64,000 bases of DNA from Spectribacter hydrogenoxidans (lineage in GTDB: Bacteria; Pseudomonadota; Gammaproteobacteria; Nevskiales; Salinisphaeraceae), in NCBI RefSeq assembly GCF_031846275.1, contig NZ_JAVRIB010000008.1, positions 107,920 to 171,919 on the forward strand, read 5' to 3'. The notes beneath the pieces are model-generated. The model was not told the DNA's origin. It searched no databases and worked only from the letters and a program-made list of their open reading frames with translations. The position numbers and the translations under genes were made by a program. Numbering within the stretch: the stretch's first letter is position 1; each line of letters begins with the position of its first letter. This document shows, one piece after another, positions 46,037 through 55,417 of the stretch.

Positions 46037-47218
46037 TCAGAGGCGTTCGATCAGGGTGGCGTTGGCCATGCCACCGGATTCGCACATGGTCTGCAGGCCG
46101 TAGCGGCCGTTCGTTTCCTCCAGGATCCGAAGCAGGTTTCCCAGCAGGCGAGTGCCCGATGCGCCAACCGGATGGCCCAGGGCAATGGCGCCGCCATGCA
46201 CGTTGACGCGTTCAGGGTCGGCGCCCAGTTCCTTCTGCCAGGCCAGTACCACGGAGGCGAAGGCCTCGTTGACCTCGAAGGCATCGACCGCGCCCAGTGC
46301 CAGCCCGGCTCGTGCCAGCAGTTTGCGGGTGGCCGGTATCGGGCCGGTCAGCATCATCAGGGGGTTGTCGCCGACCACGGCGAAATGCGTGACCGCCGCG
46401 CGCGGGGTCAGGCCCAGCCGCGAGGCCGTGCTCTCCTCGGCAATCAGTACCGCGCCGGCCCCGTCGGTCACCTGGCTGCTGTTGCCGGCGGTCACTGACC
46501 AGTTGATGCCGGGAAAGCGGGCCTGCATGCGTTCGGACTCGAACGCCGGCGGCAGGCCGCCGAGCTTTTCCAGCGTGCTGTTGCGGCGCAGCCCCTCGTC
46601 CCGATCGACAGTGTTGCCCTCCACATCGATCGACGCGATGTCGCGCGCCGTCGAGCCGCTGTCTTCGGCCGCCGCCGCCCGCTGGTGCGAACGCAGCGCG
46701 TACGCATCCATGTCGTCCCGCGACAGGTTCCAGTGTGCGGCGATCAGCTCGGCGGAGATGCCCTGGCCGACCAGGCCGTCGGGATAACGTGCCGCGAAAC
46801 GCGGGCCCAGATTGTCCCGGTCCAGACGATTGGCCTTCATCGGCACCCGGCTCATCATCTCCACGCCGCCGGCGATCACCAGATCATGCGCCCCGGCGAT
46901 CACGCCCTGGGCGGCGAAGTCCACCGCCTGCTGGGCGGAGCCACACTTGCGATCCAGCGACACCGCCGGCACCGATTCCGGCAGGCCGGCGGCCAGCACC
47001 GCCTGACGCCCGATGTTGGCCGCCTGTTCGCCCACTTGCAGCACGCAGCCGGTGATCACGTCCTCGATCAGCGCCGGGTCGAAGTCGTTGCGTTGAACCA
47101 GCGCGTCCAGCACATGGGCGTACAGGTCCACCGGGTGCATCGGCGCCAGCGCGCCGTCCGGGCGAGCGCGACCGAAGGGAGTGCGGACCAGGTCGATGAT
47201 GACGGCGCGGCGGGTCAT
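46037..47218 (-). CDS. Thiolase family protein (acetyl-CoA acyltransferase)
   Basis: A 393-residue thiolase starting at ATG 47218 (MTRRAVIIDL). Catalytic Cys92 is in DRKCGSAQQA, His in GHPVGASGTR and the second Cys in TMCESGGMAN; NEAFASVVLA and NSSQVTDGAGAVL are typical. Compared with FadA in this window it belongs to a different subfamily (degradative thiolase of the PcaF/AtoB sort). In the island it would cleave the final beta-ketoacyl-CoA, as in acetone or aromatic degradation. Last gene of the leftward group, separated from the carboxylase genes by a toxin-antitoxin pair on the other strand. Confidence 0.92.
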   Translation of the reverse strand: MTRRAVIIDLVRTPFGRARPDGALAPMHPVDLYAHVLDALVQRNDFDPALIEDVITGCVLQVGEQAANIGRQAVLAAGLPESVPAVSLDRKCGSAQQAVDFAAQGVIAGAHDLVIAGGVEMMSRVPMKANRLDRDNLGPRFAARYPDGLVGQGISAELIAAHWNLSRDDMDAYALRSHQRAAAAEDSGSTARDIASIDVEGNTVDRDEGLRRNSTLEKLGGLPPAFESERMQARFPGINWSVTAGNSSQVTDGAGAVLIAEESTASRLGLTPRAAVTHFAVVGDNPLMMLTGPIPATRKLLARAGLALGAVDAFEVNEAFASVVLAWQKELGADPERVNVHGGAIALGHPVGASGTRLLGNLLRILEETNGRYGLQTMCESGGMANATLIERL

Positions 47219-47245
47219 GGCGTGGACTGCGGATTGGCGTAGACT

Positions 47246-47255
47246 ATACGTGTAT
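47246..47255. promoter_or_regulatory. Palindrome ATACGTGTAT at the toxin-antitoxin promoter
   Basis: A perfect 10-base dyad 26 bases before the antitoxin start and 28 before the divergent thiolase start. RelB-type antitoxins bind such sites to repress their own operon, so it may be the autoregulatory operator; it could also touch the thiolase promoter. Confidence 0.45.
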
Positions 47256-47280
47256 TGCAAATCGCCGCCGGAGGCCTCCC

Positions 47281-47496
47281 GTGCTTGCCATTCGTCTGCC
47301 CAGGGACATCGAAGAGCGCCTGATCCGTCTGGCCGAGAAGACTGGACGTACCAAGACCTACTATGTGCGTGAAGCGATTCTCGAACATATCGAAGACCTC
47401 GAGGATACCTATCTGGCCGAGGAGCGCCTGAAGGCGTCCGATGCGCCGCTCTGGAGTCTGGATGACCTGGAGCGCGGGGTTGACCTGGAGCGTTGA
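47281..47496 (+). CDS. Ribbon-helix-helix antitoxin, RelB/DUF6290 type
   Basis: A 71-residue protein starting with GTG at 47281 after CCGGAGG. The N-terminus LAIRLPRDIEERLIRLAEKT is a ribbon-helix-helix DNA-binding motif (strand then two helices), continued by KTYYVREAILEHIEDLED. The acidic C-terminus (SLDDLERGVDLER) would bind the toxin. It overlaps the toxin gene by 17 bases, the common antitoxin-first order. Confidence 0.87.
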   Translation: MLAIRLPRDIEERLIRLAEKTGRTKTYYVREAILEHIEDLEDTYLAEERLKASDAPLWSLDDLERGVDLER

Positions 47497-47746
47497 GTTC
47501 GATGACCGGGCCAGGCGTGAGCTCCGGAAACTCGATCCGCCGGTCCAGCGTGATTTGTTGGCGTTTTTACGCGAACGTATTGTCACTGCCGAGGATCCGC
47601 GCCGTTTCGGCAAGCCGCTGCGCCACGGGATGCAGGGGCTATGGCGGTATCGGCTCGGCTCGTATCGACTGATCTGTCGGATCGAGGATTCACGCATCAC
47701 GGTACTGGTGCTGGCGGTCGGCCACCGAAAGACCGTCTATCGCTGA
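47480..47746 (+). CDS. RelE/ParE-family toxin
   Basis: An 88-residue toxin read from TTG at 47480 (residues TWSVEFDDRARRELRKLDPP). Family features: the two basic N-terminal helices, then FGKPLRHGMQGLWRYRLGSY, the usual strand with R-Y-R-x-G-x-Y-R, then ICRIEDSRITVLVLAVGHRK. RelE toxins cleave mRNA at the ribosome; ParE types target gyrase; this one fits the RelE/Txe style, with Arg and His in the C-terminal strand. It overlaps the antitoxin gene by 17 bases. Confidence 0.87.
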   Translation: MTWSVEFDDRARRELRKLDPPVQRDLLAFLRERIVTAEDPRRFGKPLRHGMQGLWRYRLGSYRLICRIEDSRITVLVLAVGHRKTVYR

Positions 47747-47757
47747 AAGGCCCGATT

Positions 47758-47832
47758 CCTCTCTCCCGCACGCGGGCGAGGGGAGTGACAATGCCGATTC
47801 CGCGTTCCCCTCTCCCGCGTGCGGGAGAGGGG
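47758..47832. repeat. Pair of REP-like palindromes
   Basis: CCTCTCTCCCGCACGCGGGCGAGGGG-like sequence (47758-47783, imperfect) is followed by a perfect 26-base palindrome at 47807-47832 (arms CCCCTCTCCCGC / GCGGGAGAGGGG, loop GT). Two closely spaced copies of a CCCTCTCCCGC...GCGGGAGAGGG motif in an intergenic spot are typical of bacterial REP elements; they may also act as the terminator of the toxin gene. Confidence 0.75.
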
Positions 47833-47880
47833 TCAGGGGAGAGGATTGCAGGTTGGGCACCATGCGCGGCGACACCGGAT

Positions 47881-49335
47881 TCACCGCCGCAGCGTCAGAT
47901 CCATGGCCGCGGACTGGATCTGCACCAGCGGCGAGCGGGCCGTCTTCATCAGGTGTTGTGCCTGGGCCAGTTCCGGTGAGGACAGCAGCGGGAAGTCGCG
48001 CCTGACCGGGCCGGCGGCCCACATGCGTTCGAGGTCCGCCTGGGGCACCAGGGCGCGTAGGATCAGTTCGTCGTCGTTGCTGGTGCCGTAGCGCTGACGC
48101 AGTTCGTCGATGGAGGGCTGTTCGGGCGGGTTGGCCAGCACGGCCCTCGCCCGGGGGGCGTTCAGAATGCGGTCCTTCACGTCCTCGTCGATCGGTGCGA
48201 CCGGGTCGCCGTAGAAGCCGGCGGCATACTGGATCACCTCATCCGGCACGGTACCGTAGCGCTTGCCGGTGACGAGATTGAGCACCGCCTGGGTGCCCAC
48301 CAGCTGCGAGAACGGCGTGGCCATGCCGGGATAGCCCAGCTCCCGGCGCACGATCGCGGTTTCCTCCAGCACATCCTCGAAGCGGTCGGACAGACCGTGC
48401 TGCACCAGCTGGGCCTTGAGCGTGCCAAGCATGCCGCCGGGAATCTGATGCCGGGCGGCCAGCAGATCGTACTCGTAGTACTGGTTCACCGGAAAACCGG
48501 CTGCCTTGCCCACGGCTTCCATGTGCTCGGCGACCGGGGCCAGCTTCGACTTGTCGATGTTGTGGGTGTGCCCCATGCGTTCGACGTTTTTGACCATGAC
48601 CTCGGTGGAGGGAACCGAGGCACCGTTGGCTAGCGGCCTGGAGGCGGTGTGGATAATGTTCACGCCCAGTTCGATGGCGTCGATATAGGCTCGTGCCGAC
48701 ATGCCCAGAATGTTGTTGGAGTGGAATTCGACGGGCTTGCCGCGGGCATTGGCCTTGATCGCCGGGATCAGGGTTTCCATGCGGTCACGTTCAAGCACGC
48801 CGGCGGTGTCGTAGAGCAGGATGGTGTCGATGTCGTCGCAGGCCGAAAGCTTGTCGGCCTTGTCGGCGTAGTATTCGTCGGTGTGCACCGGGCTCATGGT
48901 GAACATGATCGAGCCGGCTACCTCGGAGCCGAACTCCTTGGCCACTCCGGCCAGCCGGTGCATCTTGTCGACGTTGAACAGCACGTCGTAGATCCAGAAC
49001 GAGCGGCAGCCGTGCACGTTGAGCTGGCGCATCCAGGCATCCATCAACGCGTCAGGCGTGACCCCGAAGGTCACCGAGGCGTTGGCGCGCATGCCGCCGC
49101 GGATGGGCGTGTTCGGCATGGATTCCACCAGCAGATCCAGGCCCTCCCAGGGATTTTCCCGGCAGTATTTGATCAGCACCTCGAACATCGACGAGCCGGT
49201 CAGGTCGATCACGCGGAAGCCGGCCTGGTCCTGGATGGGGCTGATCGGCAGCGCCATGCCGGCCTGCATGCGCATGCCCCACAGGCTCTGCTGGCCGTCG
49301 CGGAAGGTGCAGTCGAGAAAGTCGATATGGGCCAT
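47881..49335 (-). CDS. Carboxyltransferase subunit of a biotin-dependent carboxylase (pyruvate carboxylase B / oxaloacetate decarboxylase alpha-like), with altered active site
   Basis: A 484-residue HMGL-like TIM barrel starting at ATG 49335 (MAHIDFLDCTFRDGQQS). FLDCTFRDGQQS supplies the metal-binding Asp13, and FWIYDVLFNVDK and NNILGMSARAYIDAIELGVN resemble the transcarboxylase family. Two key positions differ: the carbamylated lysine of IKDMAG is Tyr175 (LLYDTAG), and of the HxH metal pair only His205 remains, the second being Asn207 (FHSNN). The C-terminal region, including residues 300-440, matches the PycB/OadA post-barrel domain. It sits with a biotin carboxylase and a biotin carrier gene, so carboxyl transfer from biotin to an unknown acceptor is the likely role, by a modified mechanism. 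Confidence 0.82.
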   Translation of the reverse strand: MAHIDFLDCTFRDGQQSLWGMRMQAGMALPISPIQDQAGFRVIDLTGSSMFEVLIKYCRENPWEGLDLLVESMPNTPIRGGMRANASVTFGVTPDALMDAWMRQLNVHGCRSFWIYDVLFNVDKMHRLAGVAKEFGSEVAGSIMFTMSPVHTDEYYADKADKLSACDDIDTILLYDTAGVLERDRMETLIPAIKANARGKPVEFHSNNILGMSARAYIDAIELGVNIIHTASRPLANGASVPSTEVMVKNVERMGHTHNIDKSKLAPVAEHMEAVGKAAGFPVNQYYEYDLLAARHQIPGGMLGTLKAQLVQHGLSDRFEDVLEETAIVRRELGYPGMATPFSQLVGTQAVLNLVTGKRYGTVPDEVIQYAAGFYGDPVAPIDEDVKDRILNAPRARAVLANPPEQPSIDELRQRYGTSNDDELILRALVPQADLERMWAAGPVRRDFPLLSSPELAQAQHLMKTARSPLVQIQSAAMDLTLRR

Positions 49336-49340
49336 GGCTT

Positions 49341-50711
<1,371 letters not shown>

Positions 50712-50730
50712 GACTCGGTGCTGAGTCCGC

Positions 50731-51249
50731 CTACGCGGGCTCGACGTAGAGCAGCGGCTGGTCGTGCTCGACCATCTCACCGTCAGTCACACAGATGCGG
50801 CGCACGGTACCGGCCACACCGCCGGTTACCGGAGTGAACAGCTTCATCACTTCGATCAGACAGACCTCGGTATCCGCCTCTATTGCCTGACCTTCTTCCA
50901 CATAGGGCGGCGCGCCGGGTTTGGGCGATCGGTAGAAGGTGCCCAGATTCGGCGCCTTGATGGCTACCCAGTGATCGGGAACGCCGTCATCACCGGCGGC
51001 AGCTTGTGGCGCCGGTGCGGATGGTGCAGCAGCCGCCTGCCCGGGTGCGGACGCCGTGGCCGCGGATGGCGGGGCCGGTGCCGCGGACGGCCCCCGATCG
51101 ATGCCGCGCGCCTGGCCGTCCTTGCTGACGAACAGGTGGGTATCGCCCACCCGCAGGTCAAGCTCGCGCCAGTCGGAGGCCTCGAACTGCTCCAGCAGGT
51201 GGTTGATGTCCTCGGCGGTCAGGCCCGCCGGTTTGTCTCGCTCGGTCAT
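50731..51249 (-). CDS. Biotin carboxyl carrier protein
   Basis: A 172-residue protein. An N-terminal helical region (LTAEDINHLLEQFEASDWRE) leads to an Ala/Pro-rich linker (about residues 55-88) and a biotinyl domain with the target lysine Lys136 in CLIEVMKLFTPV (canonical E-A/V-M-K-M/L). Thumb-like TFYRSPKPGAPPYVEEGQ is as in AccB. It accepts the carboxyl from the biotin carboxylase encoded 20 bases downstream and delivers it to the carboxyltransferase. Confidence 0.92.
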   Translation of the reverse strand: MTERDKPAGLTAEDINHLLEQFEASDWRELDLRVGDTHLFVSKDGQARGIDRGPSAAPAPPSAATASAPGQAAAAPSAPAPQAAAGDDGVPDHWVAIKAPNLGTFYRSPKPGAPPYVEEGQAIEADTEVCLIEVMKLFTPVTGGVAGTVRRICVTDGEMVEHDQPLLYVEPA

Positions 51250-51285
51250 TGGATGTTGCTCATGGGCTGTGTCTCGGACGGCCGG

Positions 51286-53079
51286 CTACCGCCGGCCCTG
51301 GGACTGGCTTTCCGGTGTCGGCCGGCTTTCATTCGGCCCGTTGCCGGCAGCGATTGCCGCCAGCAACGGGGGCAGGGTGGGTTCGGCGACGATGAATGTC
51401 AGGCCGGCGGCCACCGCCGCGGCCACGCCTTCGTCGCTGGCAATGGCGCCGCCGCGCGCCGCGGTATGACCGGTCAGCAGGCCAGCCAGGCGTTCGGGAT
51501 CCTCGCCGCCTTCGATCCGGTCAAGGTCCAGGATATGGCTTTCCGCCGGCGCATCCTCGGGGCGGTAGACGGCCAGCGGGCTGGCCTCGGCCGCCCAGGT
51601 CAGCAATTGGGCCAGACGTTTGTCGGCCCGTTCGTCGGGGATCACCACGTCCAGCGCGCCGGCGTAGATTGCCCCCGCCGTTCCGTCCACGGTTACCGTT
51701 CGGCCGGCCAGGGCGGTGACGCTGACGTCCCCGCAGCCGACGACGCAGGGCAGGCCCAGTGAACGCCCGACCACTGCCGCGTGCGAGGTGGAGCCGCCCT
51801 GTTCCGTGACAACCGCGGTGGCCGAGAGCATGCCGTGAACATCGTCGGGACTGGTGGTGGCGCGGGCCAGTACCACCGCCTCGCCGGCTGCATGTCGCCG
51901 TTCGGCCTCGTCGGAATCGGTCACCACGATGCCCACGCCAACGCCTGGCGAGGCGCCCTGGCCGGTGGCAAGCGTCTCCGCGCGATCGGCCACGCCCTCG
52001 GCCAGATGCGGTTTGAGCAGACTGCGGGCCTGGGACGCCGTAACCCGCTCGAGGACCTGCTGGCGGTTGATGCGACCCTCGACCGCCATTTCCACCGCGG
52101 CACGCACGGCCGCCGCCGGCGCCCGCTTGGCGGTCCGCGATTGCAGTAGGTAAAGCGTGCCGTGCTGCACCGTGAATTCGATGTCCTGGATGTCCCCGTT
52201 CTCGGCCTCCAGCGTGTCGCCGGCCTGCATCAGCTGGTCATGGATCGCGGGCAACGCCGTCGCCAGTTCCTCGATGCGCTGCGGGGTGAACCGGCCGGAG
52301 ACCACATCCTCGCCCTGGGCCCGGGCGAGATACTCGCCGTAGGGCTTGCGCTCCCCGGTTAACGGGTCGCGGGTGAACAGCACGCCGGTGCCGCTGGTGT
52401 CGTCGAGATTGCCGAACACCATGGCCTGAACCGTCACCGCCGTTCCCAGATCGTCCGGAATGCCATGGTGCTTGCGATAGCGTTTGGCCCGGCGTGATTG
52501 CCAGGAATCGAACACCGCGCGCACGGCTGCGGCAAGCTGCTCGTGCACGTCCTGCGGCACGCCCTGCGGCGTGGATTGCTCGATCGAGGCGCGCCACGCG
52601 GCCGGTTCGCTGTCGGGATCGAGATCCGGGTCGGGCAGCTTGAGCACGATGCCCGCGTAGAGTTCGTGAAACCGCCGGTAGGTGTCGCGGGCGAAACGCT
52701 CGTCGCCGGCTTCGGCGGCCAGCGCGGCCATGGTGGTTTCGTTGATCCCGAGGTTGAGGATGGTGTCCATCATCCCGGGCATGGAAATCGCCGCACCGGA
52801 ACGTACCGAGATCAGCAGCGGCGAGGGCCCGGATCCGAAGGTTCGGTCGGTGCATTCTTCAAGCCAGGCCACGCCCGCGGCCAGCTCGTCCGTCAGGCCG
52901 GGTGGCAGGTCGCCTTGGGCCTGATAGGCGGCGCAGGCCTCGGTGGTCACCACGAATGCCGGCGGCACCGGCAGATCCAGCGAGCGCATGCGCGCGATAG
53001 ACCAGGCCTTGCCGCCGATGCGTTCGCGCGGCGGCGGGGCGCTGCCGTCTAGGATGACTGTCCAGCGGGGCTCGCTCAT
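51286..53079 (-). CDS. PPDK/PEP-synthase-like dikinase lacking the PEP-binding barrel
   Basis: A 597-residue protein starting at ATG 53079 (MSEPRWTVILDG). Residues about 20-345 are the ATP-grasp domain (GGKAWSIARM, LISVRSGAAISMPGMMDTIL, GVLFTRDPLTGERKPYGEYL). The phosphohistidine swivel domain follows, with His433 in EQGGSTSHAAVVGRSLGLPC. A typical PPDK continues with about 350 residues of PEP/pyruvate TIM barrel; here there is only a short tail of about 120 residues without barrel motifs. So it can probably bind ATP and carry a phosphohistidine, but another protein must bind the acceptor, as in phenylphosphate synthase. It overlaps the winged-helix gene by four bases. Confidence 0.88.
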   Translation of the reverse strand: MSEPRWTVILDGSAPPPRERIGGKAWSIARMRSLDLPVPPAFVVTTEACAAYQAQGDLPPGLTDELAAGVAWLEECTDRTFGSGPSPLLISVRSGAAISMPGMMDTILNLGINETTMAALAAEAGDERFARDTYRRFHELYAGIVLKLPDPDLDPDSEPAAWRASIEQSTPQGVPQDVHEQLAAAVRAVFDSWQSRRAKRYRKHHGIPDDLGTAVTVQAMVFGNLDDTSGTGVLFTRDPLTGERKPYGEYLARAQGEDVVSGRFTPQRIEELATALPAIHDQLMQAGDTLEAENGDIQDIEFTVQHGTLYLLQSRTAKRAPAAAVRAAVEMAVEGRINRQQVLERVTASQARSLLKPHLAEGVADRAETLATGQGASPGVGVGIVVTDSDEAERRHAAGEAVVLARATTSPDDVHGMLSATAVVTEQGGSTSHAAVVGRSLGLPCVVGCGDVSVTALAGRTVTVDGTAGAIYAGALDVVIPDERADKRLAQLLTWAAEASPLAVYRPEDAPAESHILDLDRIEGGEDPERLAGLLTGHTAARGGAIASDEGVAAAVAAGLTFIVAEPTLPPLLAAIAAGNGPNESRPTPESQSQGRR

Positions 53080-53678
53080 TCCGAACGCTGGTTGCCGGTG
53101 ATGCGCAGGAGATCCTCGTGCAGCTCGAACCACACGGTGTGGTAGCTCTCGGTGCGCGCGTCGCTGACCCAGGCGGTGTCGCCGTCCTCGGCCTTCTCGA
53201 GCGCGGCCAGCAGCTTATCCTTGTAGAGGGACAGGCGCGGGAGCTTGGCTGCCAGCCGGTCGAGCACGCCTTCCACCCGCTCGTGCACGTCCCCGAGCCT
53301 GTCGATGACCGCGTCGTCATACGCGGAATCGGAATGATCATTGGGGACCTGCTCGCCGCCCACCGTCATGGTCTGCCATTCGGTGATGACCTGTTTCAGA
53401 TCGACATTGATCTTCTCGAAATCCTGGTAGGCGGCCAGGAAGCCGTCATCCTCACGCAGGCCACTAAAGGCTTTGCGGTATTCGCCGTTCAGCGCCATCT
53501 GGGCGGCCGGCGCCAGCATCACCTTGTCGCCGGCCTGCTGGACGCGGCCGGCGGCGACGGCGTCGTCGACAATCTGCTGCACGGCGTCCCGGTCCAGGCC
53601 GGTGATGCCGGCCACCTCGTCCACGGTGGCGTGCTTCTTGATGGCGATGCCGTGCAGCACCAGATGCTTGGCTTGCAT
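53076..53678 (-). CDS. Winged-helix N-terminal protein of unknown function next to the dikinase
   Basis: A 200-residue protein. Residues about 1-65 form a winged-helix-like unit (KKHATVDEVAGITGLDRDAV, AAGRVQQAGDKVMLAPAAQ); the remainder is helical and ends in SDARTESYHTVWFELHEDLL. I recall similar segments as C-terminal extensions of actinobacterial PPDK-like proteins, so this may be the detached last domain of the dikinase, here a separate subunit. A regulator role is an alternative. Overlaps the dikinase gene by four bases; lies six bases from the CoA ligase gene. Confidence 0.75.
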   Translation of the reverse strand: MQAKHLVLHGIAIKKHATVDEVAGITGLDRDAVQQIVDDAVAAGRVQQAGDKVMLAPAAQMALNGEYRKAFSGLREDDGFLAAYQDFEKINVDLKQVITEWQTMTVGGEQVPNDHSDSAYDDAVIDRLGDVHERVEGVLDRLAAKLPRLSLYKDKLLAALEKAEDGDTAWVSDARTESYHTVWFELHEDLLRITGNQRSE

Positions 53679-53684
53679 GGGGTT

Positions 53685-55169
53685 TTATTCCTCTCTTTCG
53701 GCGATCAGGCGTTCGCGGACTTCGCGACGCAGGATCTTGTTGGCGCCGCTCTTGGGTAGCTCCGGCCAGACGTCGATGCCCTTGGGGCGCTTGAAGTTGG
53801 CCAGATGTTCCTTCGCATGGGCGAGCAGGGCATCGGTGTCCAGATCCGGTCGGCCGGCGACCACGGCGTGCACGAGATCGCCCCATTTTTCGTCCGGCAG
53901 GCCCACGACCGCGGCTTCCACGACTCCCTCGAAGGCCAGCAGCACATCCTCCACCTCGCGGGGATAGATGTTGAAGCCACCGGAAATGAGCATGTCGTTC
54001 TTGCGATCGAGGATGTAGAAGAAGCCGTCCTCGTCCATGGAGCCAATGTCGCCGGTGTGCAGCCACCCATTTCGGAACGCCTTGTCGGTGGCCTCGGGGC
54101 GATTCCAGTAATAGGCCATGGTCTGCGGGCCGCGGGTGACGATTTCACCGATCTCGCCGGGGGGCAGGGGATTGTCGTCGTCGTCGAACACCGCCACGTC
54201 GGCGCAGGGGAACGGCCGACCGCAGGAGCCGATGCGGTCGTGATCCTCCGGTTTCAGGCAGCTGATGACCATGGGTGATTCGGCCTGCCCGTAGACCTGG
54301 GCGAAAACCCGGCCGAAGCGAGTCTCGCCGCGTTCCAGCAGCCGCGGGGCGATTGGCGAGGCACCGTAAGCGATGCGGCGAAACCGGAGATCCGCGCCGT
54401 CGACCCCGGGAGCTTCCAGAATCATCGCCAGCATGGTCGGCACCAGGAACGTCAGGGTGGCGCCACTGGCATGGCCCAGTTCGACGAACGCCTGCGCATC
54501 GAATTTCGGCATGATCAGCGAATGCACCCCGCGCACGATGGCCGGCAGGAAGAACGCCCCGGAGGCATGGGCGATGGGGGCCGCGTGGAGGAAGGTATCG
54601 CCTTCACGCATGTCAGGCATCAGGTCCGACAGAAACGACGAGATCTCCCACAGTTCGCCGCCTGTCGTCAGCGTCACGCCCTTGGGCTTGCCGGTGGTGC
54701 CGCCGGTGAAGCCCAGGCGGTAGGGCGCGTCCAGCGGGCGGTCCACGGCACACGGGGTCCGGTCGCCTTCGGCAATCATTTGTGTCAGCTGGTTCGGCTC
54801 GATGTTGATCTCGGCATCCAGTCCGTCGATGCCGGCATGGATGATGCCCCGACTGCCGCTTTCTTCAAGCTTGTAGCGATGATCGTCGAGCGTCTCGCGC
54901 GTGTTCAGGCCCACCCGGACCAGTCCGGACTTGGCCAGCGCGTAGTAGGCGATCAGACAGTCGATGCCGTTGGGCATCAGCACGCCGACGCGTTCGCTCG
55001 GCGACAGGCCGAGCGTCAGCAGTGCGTTGCCCAGGCGGTCGGTGGCGGCGTCGAACTCGGCGAAGCTGATGGTGCGTTCGCCCTCGGTCAGACAGGGCGC
55101 CTCCCCGAACTGCTGCGCGGCGCGGCGGATCAGACTGCCGATCTGCATGGCGTTGGCGGTTGGCGTCAT
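53685..55169 (-). CDS. AMP-forming acyl-CoA synthetase / CoA ligase
   Basis: A 494-residue ANL-superfamily enzyme from ATG 55169 (MTPTANAMQIGS; a GTG 12 bases upstream is possible). The P-loop is GFTGGTTGKPKGVTL, then VYGQAESP, and in the hinge LHTGDIGSMDEDGFFYILDR and NIYPREVEDVL; catalytic Lys near the end in KSGANKILRREVRE. It makes an acyl-adenylate and then a CoA ester; the substrate is not evident from sequence. In the island context a carboxylated product (for example a beta-keto acid) would be the logical substrate. It is separated from the upstream 522-residue gene by a palindromic repeat of about 210 bases. Confidence 0.9.
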   Translation of the reverse strand: MTPTANAMQIGSLIRRAAQQFGEAPCLTEGERTISFAEFDAATDRLGNALLTLGLSPSERVGVLMPNGIDCLIAYYALAKSGLVRVGLNTRETLDDHRYKLEESGSRGIIHAGIDGLDAEINIEPNQLTQMIAEGDRTPCAVDRPLDAPYRLGFTGGTTGKPKGVTLTTGGELWEISSFLSDLMPDMREGDTFLHAAPIAHASGAFFLPAIVRGVHSLIMPKFDAQAFVELGHASGATLTFLVPTMLAMILEAPGVDGADLRFRRIAYGASPIAPRLLERGETRFGRVFAQVYGQAESPMVISCLKPEDHDRIGSCGRPFPCADVAVFDDDDNPLPPGEIGEIVTRGPQTMAYYWNRPEATDKAFRNGWLHTGDIGSMDEDGFFYILDRKNDMLISGGFNIYPREVEDVLLAFEGVVEAAVVGLPDEKWGDLVHAVVAGRPDLDTDALLAHAKEHLANFKRPKGIDVWPELPKSGANKILRREVRERLIAEREE

Positions 55170-55204
55170 TTCAGGATGCACTCAAGGAAGAAGGAAACCG
55201 CTAA

Positions 55205-55417
55205 ATGAAGAAGGAACCGCAGATTTCGCAGATTGCGCAGATTTATGAATAGGAAGGATGGAAAATCTTCCGCGGCCAGAACCGGAACAACGAAGATGAT
55301 CCGAAGAGAGGTTTCTTAATGAATCTGCCTTTATCGGGGTGCATCTGTGGATAAACCCTTCTCGAGAGAATCTGTGAAAATCTGCGTAATCTGCGTAATC
55401 TGCGGTTACTGCCTTTC
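55205..55417. repeat. MITE-like inverted-repeat element in the island
   Basis: Left end (55211-55245) AACCGCAGATTTCGCAGATT and following GCGCAGATTTA; right end (55376-55415) mirrors it as AATCTGCGTAATCTGCGTAA then TCTGCGGTTACTGCC. Both ends consist of tandem CAGATT/AATCTG-GC units in opposite orientation, framing about 130 bases of non-coding, lower-GC sequence. This is the kind of palindromic repeat found scattered in bacterial genomes. It interrupts the operon between the 522-residue gene and the CoA ligase. Confidence 0.75.

Noticed and set aside
51286..53079. Annotation as a true pyruvate phosphate dikinase
   Set aside because: The PEP/pyruvate-binding TIM barrel is missing and the protein is about 300 residues too short.
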